DNA from: Clostridia bacterium
Lineage (GTDB): Bacteria > Bacillota > Clostridia > Christensenellales > Aristaeellaceae
Length of the DNA stretch: 64,000 nt
Assembly: GCA_017512985.1 (NCBI GenBank)
Contig: JAFWEJ010000004.1
Location: forward strand, 60,483 to 124,482
Direction of reading: 5' to 3'
Shown: piece after piece, positions 48,027 through 56,039 of the stretch
How the letters are laid out: every line of letters begins with the position of its first letter
Numbering within the stretch: the first letter of the stretch is position 1
Notes under the pieces: model-generated
What the model was told of the DNA's origin: nothing
Seen by the model: only the letters and a program-made list of their open reading frames with translations
Databases searched by the model: none
Position numbers and translations under genes: made by a program

Positions 48027-48488
48027 TTAGCTGTAGCTCTCCAGGAGCTCAATGATGCACTTGAGGTCCGGGGCGTCGAGATAGTTGTACTCGCCGTTGC
48101 CGTCGCCGTAGGTGCCGTGCTGGACGAGCCGCAGGCCGGCCGCTTCGGCGCTGGCAACCATGGCTTTGGAGTCTTTCACCTGGAAGGCCAGGTGATGCAT
48201 TCCCTCGCCGTGCTCGTTCAGGAAGTTCCGCCAGGTGGACGGCTCCTCGTTAGGCTGGATCAGCTCGATCTGCAGCCCCGGATTCACGTCAAGGAAAGCG
48301 AGCAGGGAGTTCGCCTTCGGGGCAGGCTGTCCCTCAAAGACGGTCTGCGTGATCTCATAGTCCCCGCAGGGCTGCGTTTCCGGCACGTCCACGCCGAGGA
48401 AAGCGGCCCACTTTCTTTTGGTTTCCTCAATGTCCTTCACGATAAAACCGACCTGGGCGATCAGATGGGTTCCCACTACACCGGCCAT
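48027..48488 (-). CDS. VOC family protein
   Basis: Protein of 153 residues from ATG 48488, where AAGGAG lies 10 nt upstream; the frame is open to 48533 without a start signal. Motifs: IAQVGFIVKDIEETKRKWAAFLG, GMHHLAFQVKDSKAMVASAEAAG and the terminal KCIIELLE. It resembles methylmalonyl-CoA epimerase/lactoylglutathione lyase-like VOC proteins. Confidence 0.82.
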   Translation of the reverse strand: MAGVVGTHLIAQVGFIVKDIEETKRKWAAFLGVDVPETQPCGDYEITQTVFEGQPAPKANSLLAFLDVNPGLQIELIQPNEEPSTWRNFLNEHGEGMHHLAFQVKDSKAMVASAEAAGLRLVQHGTYGDGNGEYNYLDAPDLKCIIELLESYS

Positions 48489-48554
48489 GCTTGTTTCACT
48501 CCTTAATAAAACTGATTCAGGATAATTTGTCAACAGAACCGGGGGTCCTGTGTC

Positions 48555-49481
48555 TTACGGCAGGAATTTGCCGGAAGCGAGGTAGAGCCGCCACCACTCG
48601 TTGTGGGACATCTCCACCTTTGAAGCGGCGCAGATGTCCTTCAGGTGCGCCGGGTTCATGGTGCCCGCGATGGCCTGCATCTTTGCCGGATGGCGGAGGA
48701 TCCACGCGATGGCGACGGCGGTCTTCGGCACGCCGTACTGTTCGCCCAGCTCGCCCAGTACCCGGTTCAGTTCCGGGAAGTCCGGATGGTCCACGAAGCA
48801 GCCTTTGAACATGCCGAACTGCAGCGGCGACCAGGCCTGGACCGTGATGTCGTGCAGGCGGCAGTAGTCCAGCAGGCCGTTGTCCCGGTTCGTGGAGCGG
48901 TCTGTGGTCAGGTTGTTGACATACAGGCCGTTGTCAATCAGCTGGGTCTGGTCCAGGGAGAACTGGAGCTGGTTGAACACCAGGGGCTGCTTCACATACT
49001 TCTTCAGCAGTTCCAGCTGGCCCGGATTCACGTTGCTGACGCCGAAATATTTCACCTTGCCGCTTTTTTCGAGCTCGTCAAAGGCTTCAGCCACCTCCTC
49101 CGGATCGAACAGCAGGTCCGGCCGGTGGAGGAGCAGCACGTCCAGGTAATCCGTCTTCAGCCGCCTCAGGCTCGCTTCGGCGCTTTCGAGGATATCCTTT
49201 TTGCTCCAGTCAAATTCCTTCCGGTCAAAGTGCAGGCCGCACTTGGACTGGATATACACGTCCTCCCGCTTCAGGCCGGTCAGCGGGAACGCGTCGCCGA
49301 AGCGGGTCTCCGCGTCGCCGTCGCCGTAGCAGGTGGCGTGGTCGAAAAAGTTGACGCCTTCCTCCGCCGCGGCGCGGATCATCTCCGCCGCTTTCTCCAC
49401 GGACAGGGCGGGCATGCGCATGCAGCCCAGGATGACCGCCGAGGCGTTCTGCGGGCCGCTGACAACATTGATGGTCTTCAT
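48555..49481 (-). CDS. Aldo/keto reductase
   Basis: Protein of 308 residues of the YdhF-like AKR branch. Catalytic tetrad candidates: D and Y in NFFDHATCYGDGDAE near 44-58, K in DVYIQSKCGLHF near 75-86 and H in DVLLLHRPDLL near 113-123. NADPH-binding segments are TMNPAHLKDI and RHPAKMQAI near the C-terminus. It reduces reactive aldehydes and ketones. It forms part of the redox operon. Confidence 0.88.
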   Translation of the reverse strand: MKTINVVSGPQNASAVILGCMRMPALSVEKAAEMIRAAAEEGVNFFDHATCYGDGDAETRFGDAFPLTGLKREDVYIQSKCGLHFDRKEFDWSKKDILESAEASLRRLKTDYLDVLLLHRPDLLFDPEEVAEAFDELEKSGKVKYFGVSNVNPGQLELLKKYVKQPLVFNQLQFSLDQTQLIDNGLYVNNLTTDRSTNRDNGLLDYCRLHDITVQAWSPLQFGMFKGCFVDHPDFPELNRVLGELGEQYGVPKTAVAIAWILRHPAKMQAIAGTMNPAHLKDICAASKVEMSHNEWWRLYLASGKFLP

Positions 49482-49500
49482 ATCTTTTCTTCTCCTTTCC

Positions 49501-50133
49501 CTATCGTGTGAAATTGGTCCAGACGCGGGGTTCCTCCGGCAGGGGAGCGCCGATCTCTTTTTTGCCCAGGGCGATGCTCTTCATCAGGAAGGCCATGTTG
49601 CGGGCCAGCGTACGCATGACCTGGCGGCCTTCCGCGTCGGCTTCGCTCTCGCCGGGATCCCAGCCGTAGATGTTGTTCCAGTACTGGCTGGTGGCCACCG
49701 GCATATTGCAGAGGGTGAAGAATTTGTTCAGCTCGTCAAAGGCGGCGGTGCAGCCGGAGCGGCGGGCGCTGACCACGCTGGCGCCGACCTTCAGGCTCTT
49801 GTCGAAGGAGGTGCTGTAGAACAGCCGCTGCAGCGCGGACATGAGCGTGCCGTTGGCGGAGCCGTAATACACCGGGGAGCCGATGACCAGCCCGTCGGCG
49901 GCCTCGAACTTCACAGCCAGGTCGTTGACGATATCGTCAAAGACGCACTTTTTGTTCTTCCGGCAGGTTTCGCAGGCGATGCAGCCGCGGATGACCTCCC
50001 GGCCGAGGAGAATGTTCTCCGTCTCAATGCCGTTCTCCGCGAACACCTGTTCCATCTCCCGGAAAGCCAGGGCGATGTTCCCGTTCTTCCGCGGGCTGCC
50101 GTTGAGCATGAGGACCTTCAGCTTCTTTTCCAT
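49501..50133 (-). CDS. NADPH-dependent FMN reductase / flavodoxin-like oxidoreductase
   Basis: Protein of 210 residues. The FMN phosphate loop NGSPRKNGNI is at residues 11-20, followed by CIACETCRKNKKCVFDD (three cysteines near 51-63) and GSPVYYGSANGTLMSALQRLF near 80-100. The Cys-rich loop is typical of iron-sulfur flavoprotein-like members. It probably reduces quinones or other electrophiles. Confidence 0.87.
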   Translation of the reverse strand: MEKKLKVLMLNGSPRKNGNIALAFREMEQVFAENGIETENILLGREVIRGCIACETCRKNKKCVFDDIVNDLAVKFEAADGLVIGSPVYYGSANGTLMSALQRLFYSTSFDKSLKVGASVVSARRSGCTAAFDELNKFFTLCNMPVATSQYWNNIYGWDPGESEADAEGRQVMRTLARNMAFLMKSIALGKKEIGAPLPEEPRVWTNFTR

Positions 50134-50145
50134 ATCCTGCTCCCA

Positions 50146-50664
50146 TCAGACGCGGTAAATCCAGTTTGCCTTGCGGGGCGCGGCGGGTTTGATTTCGGAC
50201 GCCGCATAGCCCAGCACGCAGTGGCCGATGCCTTCATAGTCGCCCTCAATGCCCAGGGACTTCAGGATGGCCTTGCCTTCCGCGCTGTCAAATTCTTCCT
50301 TCGCCCGGTGAATCCAGCAGCTGGCGACGCCCAGGGCGTGGGCGGCGTTCATCAGGTTGCCCATGACCAGGCTGCCGTCGTACAGGTAAGTGCCCACGCG
50401 GCGGTCCGCCAGCACGACGACGACCACCGGCGCGCCGTAGAAGGGATCGTTGTCCGTGCCCATCACCGCGGCGTTCATTTTTGACAGGCGGTCGCGCATG
50501 GCTTTGTCCGTGACGGCGATCATGACCGGGGACTGCCTGCCCATGCCGGTGGCGGCGTAGGTGCCGGCCTCCAGGATCCGGTCCAGGATCTCCGCCGGGA
50601 TGGGATCATCCTTATAGCTGCGGCAGCTGCGGCGTTCGGTGAGGGTCTTGAGCGTTTCGTTCAT
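50146..50664 (-). CDS. Nitroreductase family protein
   Basis: Protein of 172 residues from ATG 50664, where AAAGGAGG lies 9 nt upstream. FMN-binding RRSCRSYKDDPIP near 9-21, ATGMGRQSP near 38-46 and GVASCWIHRAKEEF near 110-123. Family members reduce nitro groups or quinones with NAD(P)H. It lies 12 nt upstream of the FMN reductase gene. Confidence 0.88.
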   Translation of the reverse strand: MNETLKTLTERRSCRSYKDDPIPAEILDRILEAGTYAATGMGRQSPVMIAVTDKAMRDRLSKMNAAVMGTDNDPFYGAPVVVVVLADRRVGTYLYDGSLVMGNLMNAAHALGVASCWIHRAKEEFDSAEGKAILKSLGIEGDYEGIGHCVLGYAASEIKPAAPRKANWIYRV

Positions 50665-50692
50665 GGGGATTCCTCCTTTGCTTCTCTTTCTG

Positions 50693-51403
50693 TCACCAGG
50701 GATAGGGTTCGCCTTCGTATGTGATGAAGACCGGGCCGTCCTTGTCATGGCGCTTCGACTCAAACAGCTTCCGGAGCGTTTCTGCGTGCTCGTAGGGATC
50801 CAGGGGCGCCTCTCCGGGCCAGGTCCGCATCCAGCCGGGATGCAGGCAGAAGATGTTGATATCCGGATCGTCCTTCAGCCAGTTGTGCAGCGTCATGGTG
50901 AGCATGTTCAGGGCGGCCTTCTCCGTGCCGTAATCCAGGTAATACGCGCGGTAGCACTTTCCGATGCTGCCGGCCTCGGAGGAGATGTTCACGATGAGCC
51001 CGCCGACGGCGCTCTTTTTCAGCAGCGGCAGGAATGCTTTCACCACGCGGACCGGGCCGACGGCGCCGACGTTCACCGCGGGAGCGATGAGGTCCAGGTC
51101 AAAGTCCGGCAGCTCCTTCATCGTGTCGGCGGAGGCGGTGGTGGCGTTGTTGACAATCAGGTCCAGGTGGCCTGTCAGTTTTTCCGCTTCCCGGGCGGCC
51201 GCGTTCACCGATTCCGTGGAGGAAATATCCATGGTAAGGATATGCAGGCGGCTGGCATAATCCTTCTCCAGCGCTTCCAGCGCTTCGGACGGGCGGCGGA
51301 CGGAGGCGAAGACCGTGTCCCCGTTCTCCAGGTAGCGCTTCACCAGGTTGAATCCCAGGCCCATGGCTCTGCCGGTGCCGGTGATCAGTACTGTCTGCGG
51401 CAT
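50693..51403 (-). CDS. Short-chain dehydrogenase/reductase, first gene of redox operon
   Basis: Protein of 236 residues. Dinucleotide loop TGTGRAMGLG near 8-17, NNATT near 87-91, Ser in NISSEAGSIG and a YYLDYGTEKAAL segment supplying the catalytic Tyr/Lys. It is the first of seven minus-strand genes (SDR, nitroreductase, FMN reductase, AKR, two VOC, flavodoxin) separated by 12-66 nt. A MerR-type promoter starts 26 bp upstream. Confidence 0.88.
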   Translation of the reverse strand: MPQTVLITGTGRAMGLGFNLVKRYLENGDTVFASVRRPSEALEALEKDYASRLHILTMDISSTESVNAAAREAEKLTGHLDLIVNNATTASADTMKELPDFDLDLIAPAVNVGAVGPVRVVKAFLPLLKKSAVGGLIVNISSEAGSIGKCYRAYYLDYGTEKAALNMLTMTLHNWLKDDPDINIFCLHPGWMRTWPGEAPLDPYEHAETLRKLFESKRHDKDGPVFITYEGEPYPW

Positions 51404-51428
51404 GTTCTGTTCTCTCCTTTATGGTCGT

Positions 51429-51459
51429 ATTCTACGCCTTAGAGTGGACTTGAGGTCAA
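51429..51459 (-). promoter_or_regulatory. MerR-type promoter of the redox operon
   Basis: On the minus strand: TTGACC (51459-51454), a 19-bp spacer and TAGAAT (51434-51429). The spacer has CTCAAG/CTCTAAGG half-sites. It matches the promoter at 45319 in spacer length and in the CTCTAAG half-site. Confidence 0.7.
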
Positions 51460-51735
51460 GACGCGAATATCAGGATGGTTTCAGTTTATTGATCCCGGCG
51501 CTCCGGCGCTTCCCATTTTTTGACGGGCCCGGTCCCATTTTTTGCGCAGAAAACCCGCGGGAGAGTTTCCCCGCGGGTTTGCGGAATCCGGGAAACAGGG
51601 CCGGGCGCCGCCGGAGCGGGCCGTTCCCTAATAGCTGATCCAGCCTTTGAAGCCGCAGCATTCGCAGCCTTCGCCCATGCAGCAGCCGCAGACCGTGCGC
51701 CATTATGTGCGGATGGGCCCCGGTTGTCAAACGGC

Positions 51736-51768
51736 CTGACCTGGAGTAAACTCCATGGAGAACATATA
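51736..51768 (+). promoter_or_regulatory. MerR-type operator before the EamA gene
   Basis: CTGACC (51736-51741) followed by TGGAGTAAACTCCA, a perfect 6+2+6 dyad, then an AT-rich CATATA about 21 bp from the -35. The ACCTGGAGT half-site is typical of MerR-family operators. Confidence 0.55.
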
Positions 51769-51806
51769 CAGCGGAAGCAGAAAAACGCACGGAAGGGGAG
51801 GATCGC

Positions 51807-52694
51807 ATGGACCGCAATGCCAACGGCCGCAGGCCGCTCCTGATGTTCATTTCCTCCATGATCATCTTCGGGACAATCGGGGTGTTCCGGCGGTATATTC
51901 CGGCTTCCTCGGCGTTCCTGGCCTTTTCCCGCGGGATCCTCGGCGGCCTGTGCATCCTGCTGTTCCTGAAGCTGAAAAAAAAGGACCATACGGAAAAGAT
52001 CCCGGGCAGCGCCATGCGGGGGCTGATCGTCTCCGGCGCGCTGATCGGGATCAACTGGATCCTCCTGTTTGAGGCATACAACCATACGACCGTCGCGGTC
52101 GCCACGCTTTGCTATTATATGCAGCCGACAATCGTGACGCTCCTTTCGCCCCTGCTCTTCCGGGAAAGGCTGACCGGGCGGAAGGCGGCCTGCGCGGCCG
52201 TCGCCGTGGCAGGCATGGTGCTGGTCTCAGGCGTATTGGAAGGCGCACGGGGCGGGAATCTCCGGGGCGTGCTGTTCGGACTGGGCGCGGCGCTGTTCTA
52301 TTCAGCAGTGGTCATCATGAACAAACGCATCACCGGCGTCGATATGTACCGGAAGACCACGGTCCAGCTGCTCTCCGCCGGAGCGGTCATGATCCCTTAC
52401 CTGCTGCTGACGGGCGGGTTCGGCGGAGAAGGCTTCACGCCGGCGGCGGTCGTCCTGCTGGCGGTGGTCGGGATTGTCCACACGGGGCTTGCTTATGTCC
52501 TCTATTTCGGCAGCATGGACGGGCTGCGGGTGCAGACCGTCGCGATCCTCAGCTATATCGATCCCGTTTCCGCACTGCTGTTTTCCGCCCTGCTGCTCCG
52601 GGAACCGCTGAGCGCGTTGGGCGTCCTCGGCGCGGCCATGATCCTCGGCTCCGCCATTGTCAGCGAGACCGGAAAAACGAAGGAAGCGTCATAA
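51807..52694 (+). CDS. EamA/DMT family transporter
   Basis: Protein of 295 residues with ten spans in two EamA repeats (FISSMIIFGTIGVFRRYIPAS and LFGLGAALFYSAVVIMNKRI). Each repeat ends with the family pattern near the membrane (TVAVATLCYYMQPTIVTLLSPLLFRE; VQTVAILSYIDPVSALLFSALLLRE, cited in part). DMT proteins export amino acids or metabolites. The upstream MerR-type operator suggests stress- or effector-induced export. Confidence 0.9.
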   Translation: MDRNANGRRPLLMFISSMIIFGTIGVFRRYIPASSAFLAFSRGILGGLCILLFLKLKKKDHTEKIPGSAMRGLIVSGALIGINWILLFEAYNHTTVAVATLCYYMQPTIVTLLSPLLFRERLTGRKAACAAVAVAGMVLVSGVLEGARGGNLRGVLFGLGAALFYSAVVIMNKRITGVDMYRKTTVQLLSAGAVMIPYLLLTGGFGGEGFTPAAVVLLAVVGIVHTGLAYVLYFGSMDGLRVQTVAILSYIDPVSALLFSALLLREPLSALGVLGAAMILGSAIVSETGKTKEAS

Positions 52695-52739
52695 CGCTGC
52701 CAGTCGGTTTGCACATTCAAACCTTTCTGCATATGCAAA

Positions 52740-52772
52740 ATTGCACATTGCCCGGAAGACAAATGTGCAAAT
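52740..52772. repeat. Inverted repeat TTGCACATT/AATGTGCAA
   Basis: TTGCACATT and AATGTGCAA about 12 bp apart between two converging genes; another TTTGCACATT lies at about 52708. It may act as a terminator stem or a protein site; no T run is seen. Confidence 0.35.
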
Positions 52773-52789
52773 ATGTATGATTAATTGCA

Positions 52790-53095
52790 TTATTCTTCTT
52801 TATCCCACCGTTCGGGACTGTTCAGCCAGGCGCTGTATCCGGCCTGGGCGGCCCGGTTTTCTTTTTTCTCCCGCCAGGCGTCGATCTCCGCGCGGATCGC
52901 GAGCATCTCGTCGATGATCATCTCCATGCTTGCCGGTTTCGCCTGGTACAGGTATGATGCCAGCCGGTCAATGGCCTTCGGGCTGCCCAGCTGCTTTGCC
53001 AGCAGGTCCGCGAATTCCGCCGGCCAGCCCAGCGCTTCCACCGCCGCGGCCAGCCGGTCCCGCGCCTGCGCCCACAGCTTCTGATTCGGATTCAT
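52790..53095 (-). CDS. Hypothetical 101-aa helical protein
   Basis: ATG 53095 overlaps the stop of the phosphoesterase gene (ATGA) with GGAGGCG upstream, so the start is firm. The product is fully helical and charged (LWAQARDRLAAAVEALGW, ASMEMIIDEMLAIRAEIDAWRE), with a conserved-looking LNSPERWDKEE tail. It is a known type of small Clostridia protein without assigned function. Confidence 0.65.
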   Translation of the reverse strand: MNPNQKLWAQARDRLAAAVEALGWPAEFADLLAKQLGSPKAIDRLASYLYQAKPASMEMIIDEMLAIRAEIDAWREKKENRAAQAGYSAWLNSPERWDKEE

Positions 53096-54045
53096 GGAAG
53101 CGCCTCCTGTTGCTTTTCCCAAAGCTCATAGGCCTTTTCCCAGGTGTCCGGAGCGAAGGGCCGCCGGGCGTCCCCGATCTCCCGGGCATAGTTTTCCGTG
53201 AATTGAAGGAAATAATAAATGTGCTCCGTGGCAAAGGACAGCTCCCGCCCGATCACCTTTGACCAGACATTCGCTTCCCGGAACTGGCTTGTCCGCCGGA
53301 CAGCTTCAATGTATGCCCGCTTGTCAAAGAGGAGATTTCTTTCTTCAATTTTCACCTGTCCGGCTTCCCCGATTTCCAGGACGGTGTAGGGCACGCGGTC
53401 CCGGATCCCGCCCAGCGGCAGCCCGCAGGAACCGGGATTGACCAGGTATATTTCTTTATCCCGGACTTTATATGACCACTGGATATGGGAATGCCCGAAG
53501 ACGTAGACGCCTTCCTCCAGCTTCGAGACCGCCGCCTGAAAAGCCGGATCCCGGTCCCATTCGGCGCGGATGTCCGCCAGGATCTTTTCCGGGACGGCGC
53601 CGGGCTTCCGGTTCCGCTCCGCAATCGTGACCGAGTTCCAGGTATAAAAGGGGTATGTGCCGATAAAATCCACGGAGGAATGGGCCATGCGGATCTTTAC
53701 GCCGCCGCATTCCAGCTCAGCCGTGTGGGGCAGGGACAGCACATATTCCAGGTTTTCCTTCCGCATATTCCGGAAGGTCCAGTAGGAGACCTGCATCTGG
53801 CCGTCGGTCCACTGCGCCGGATCCTTTCCGACCAGGTTTTCCAGGTACTTCTCCTCGTTTCCCCGGATAACCGCCTTGTCCGGGATCCCGCGGACGGCCG
53901 ACACGCATTCGTCCGGCCAGGGCCCGCTGATGCAGTAATCCCCGGCAAAGAGGAAACGCGTGATCCCCTGCTGCCGGGCGTCCGCCAGCACAGCCTCCAG
54001 GGCGGGCAGGTTTCCGTGGATATCCGAGATGACGGCGTATTTCAT
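53092..54045 (-). CDS. Metallophosphoesterase family protein
   Basis: Protein of 317 residues from ATG 54045, with GGAGG 5 nt upstream. Metal-binding motifs: DIHGN (7-11), FAGDYCISG near 34-42, RGNEEKYLEN near 62-71, VFGHSHIQW near 185-193 and NPGSCGLP near 205-212, the calcineurin-like (YfcE/YmdB-like) pattern. It probably cleaves phosphodiesters or dinucleoside polyphosphates in the cytoplasm. A C-terminal helical extension of about 80 residues is unusual for the short family. It is coupled to the next small gene. Confidence 0.87.
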   Translation of the reverse strand: MKYAVISDIHGNLPALEAVLADARQQGITRFLFAGDYCISGPWPDECVSAVRGIPDKAVIRGNEEKYLENLVGKDPAQWTDGQMQVSYWTFRNMRKENLEYVLSLPHTAELECGGVKIRMAHSSVDFIGTYPFYTWNSVTIAERNRKPGAVPEKILADIRAEWDRDPAFQAAVSKLEEGVYVFGHSHIQWSYKVRDKEIYLVNPGSCGLPLGGIRDRVPYTVLEIGEAGQVKIEERNLLFDKRAYIEAVRRTSQFREANVWSKVIGRELSFATEHIYYFLQFTENYAREIGDARRPFAPDTWEKAYELWEKQQEALP

Positions 54046-54164
54046 GTTTCCTCCGGTTGAATTATTCTCCAGCCGATTATACCCGACCGGCACAGGCGGC
54101 GCAAGGCTGGACGGGAAGGCCCGCGTCTGGTATCATTTGAGGAAGCAAAGGAGATAACGAACCC

Positions 54165-54617
54165 ATGGAATACAGGATCGCGACGGAAAAAGACATTGAG
54201 CTGCTGCTGAAAAGCAGGCTGGATACGCTGCGGGACGTCAACTGCCTGGGCGCGGGCTACCGCTTCAGCGAAGACTTTGAGGAAGCCAGCAGGAGGTATT
54301 TCCTGGAGGGCGACCAGACGACGGTCCTGGCGGCGGAAGGGGAGCGGGTGCTCGGCTGCGCCTCGATGTGTTATGTTGAGCTGATGCCGACCTTTTCCCA
54401 TCCGGCGGGAAAACGGGCGCACCTGATGAACGTCTGGACGGACCCGTCCCGGCGCAGGGAAGGGATCGCCGCCCGGATGGTTTCCATGCTGATTGAGGAG
54501 GCCTGGAAACGGGGCGTGACGGAGATCAGCCTCGACGCGACGGAAGCCGGGAAACCGCTTTACCGGAAACTCGGTTTCCACGGTTCGGAAGAGCATATGG
54601 TGCTGGAGAAGGAATAA
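54165..54617 (+). CDS. GNAT family N-acetyltransferase
   Basis: Protein of 150 residues. Motif A is VWTDPSRRREGIAARMVSMLIEEA near 92-115, and the C-terminal part has ATEAGKPLYRKLGFHGSEEHM. This is the common PhnO/RimI-like layout. It forms a run of stand-alone genes with the metallo-hydrolase behind it. The substrate is unknown. Confidence 0.8.
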   Translation: MEYRIATEKDIELLLKSRLDTLRDVNCLGAGYRFSEDFEEASRRYFLEGDQTTVLAAEGERVLGCASMCYVELMPTFSHPAGKRAHLMNVWTDPSRRREGIAARMVSMLIEEAWKRGVTEISLDATEAGKPLYRKLGFHGSEEHMVLEKE

Positions 54618-54648
54618 AATACAGACGGAAGATAAGGAGGAACAAGCC

Positions 54649-55332
54649 ATGAAGAAAATGCTTTGCGGAATCCTGTCCCTTTCCGTGCTCCTGCTGTGCG
54701 GCGCGGCCGCGGCGGAAGAAACGGAGGCAAAGGCGAAGCTGCTGTACCAGGGCCACGGCAGCCTGCGCATCGTGACGGCGGAGGGAAAGGTCATCTATAT
54801 CGATCCCTACGCCGGGGAAGGGTACGACCTGCCCGCGGACCTGATCCTGATCACCCATGGGCATTCGGACCATACGGCGGTGAAGCTGATCAAAAAGCAG
54901 AACAAGGGCTGTGAAAAGATCACCTGGAAGGAAGGCCTGAAAAAGGGTGAGTACAAAACCTTTGACCTGGGCTTCGCCGCGGTGGAGGCCGTGCAGGCCG
55001 GGAACAACAAAAACCACAATATCAAAGAATGCGTCGGCTGGCTGATCACGCTTTCCGGCGGGATCACGGTCTATGTTTCCGGCGACACCTCCGCCACGGA
55101 ACAGATGGCGGAACTGGCGGGGCGGAACATCGGCTACGCGTTCTTCTGCTGCGACGGGATCTACAATATGGATATGGACGAGGCCGTCGCCTGCGCGAAG
55201 ACGGTGAACGCGAAGCACAGCATTCCGTACCACATGGCGCCGGGAAAGCTGTTTGACGAAAAGCGGGCGGAGTTGTTCGACGTTCCGGGCAGGCTCATCA
55301 TCCCCGCCGGGGAAGAAATCATACTGGAATAA
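54649..55332 (+). CDS. Secreted metallo-beta-lactamase-fold hydrolase
   Basis: Protein of 227 residues. Signal peptide 1-22 (MLCGILSLSVLLLCGAAAA). Metal motif THGHSDH is near 69-75, with a later D in VYVSGDTSA near 144-152 and H in YHMAPG near 190-195. It resembles UlaG/YycJ-like MBL enzymes of about 210-230 residues, here exported. AAGGAGG lies 9 nt before ATG. The substrate is unknown; drug hydrolysis is not implied. Confidence 0.83.
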   Translation: MKKMLCGILSLSVLLLCGAAAAEETEAKAKLLYQGHGSLRIVTAEGKVIYIDPYAGEGYDLPADLILITHGHSDHTAVKLIKKQNKGCEKITWKEGLKKGEYKTFDLGFAAVEAVQAGNNKNHNIKECVGWLITLSGGITVYVSGDTSATEQMAELAGRNIGYAFFCCDGIYNMDMDEAVACAKTVNAKHSIPYHMAPGKLFDEKRAELFDVPGRLIIPAGEEIILE

Positions 55333-55360
55333 ACTGCAGTCATCACAGGAGAAAACGACC

Positions 55361-56014
55361 ATGCAGCTGGAAGAAATGTCCCGATTCTTTGAAAACCGCG
55401 TCGGCGGATACGACGAGCATATGCGCGCGACCATTGAAGGCGCGTCCGCTTTCTACGCCTATACCGCCGCGCAGCTGCCGCAGCAGCCGGGGGCCAGGGT
55501 GCTGGACCTGGGCTGCGGCACCGGCCTGGAGCTGGAGGAATACTTCGCGCTGAACCCGGAGGCGGAGGTCACGGGAATCGACCTGTGCCGCCCGATGCTG
55601 GACGAGCTGGAGGCGAAGTTCCCGGGAAAGAAACTGAATCTGCGCTGCGAGTCCTATTTCGACGCGGACCTGGCGCCGGAGTTCTTTGACGCCGCGGTGT
55701 CCGTGGAATCGCTCCACCATTTTACGGCGGAGAGGAAGCTCGGCCTGTACCGGAAGCTCCGCGCCGCGCTGAAGGACGGCGGGCAGTTCATCCTGACTGA
55801 CTATTTCGCGGAATCCGGGGAACTGGAAAAAGAATATTTTGAGAACCTGGACGCCCTGATGCGCGAGCAGGGCCTGGACAAAGGCTCCTTCTACCACTAC
55901 GACACGCCCCTGACCGCGGAGCACGAGGCGGAAGTCCTGAAGGAAGCGGGCTTCCGCGACGTGCGGATCCTGAAGGTATGGGGCACTACCTGCACGGTGA
56001 TTGCCGTAAAATAA
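55361..56014 (+). CDS. Class I SAM-dependent methyltransferase
   Basis: Protein of 217 residues from ATG 55361; the frame is open upstream but CAGGAG supports this start. Motif I is VLDLGCGTGLELEEYF near 46-61, motif II TGIDLCRPML near 70-79, and DAAVSVESLHHF near 108-119 is motif III. It methylates a small molecule. A GNAT gene follows after 25 nt. Confidence 0.87.
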   Translation: MQLEEMSRFFENRVGGYDEHMRATIEGASAFYAYTAAQLPQQPGARVLDLGCGTGLELEEYFALNPEAEVTGIDLCRPMLDELEAKFPGKKLNLRCESYFDADLAPEFFDAAVSVESLHHFTAERKLGLYRKLRAALKDGGQFILTDYFAESGELEKEYFENLDALMREQGLDKGSFYHYDTPLTAEHEAEVLKEAGFRDVRILKVWGTTCTVIAVK

Positions 56015-56039
56015 TAAAGCCCTGCGGAGGGATAACAGT

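Larger units (their letters stand above)
51404..51806. promoter_or_regulatory. 403-bp regulatory region between redox operon and EamA gene
   Basis: No intact gene is seen. From left to right it holds the MerR-type promoter of the redox operon, two 22-bp-spaced TCCCATTTTTTG repeats (51510-51524 and 51533-51544), a hairpin AAACCCGCGGG/CCCGCGGGTTT (51551-51580), a Cys-rich minus-strand fragment (about 51628-51698) and a third MerR-type dyad before the EamA gene. Confidence 0.55.
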
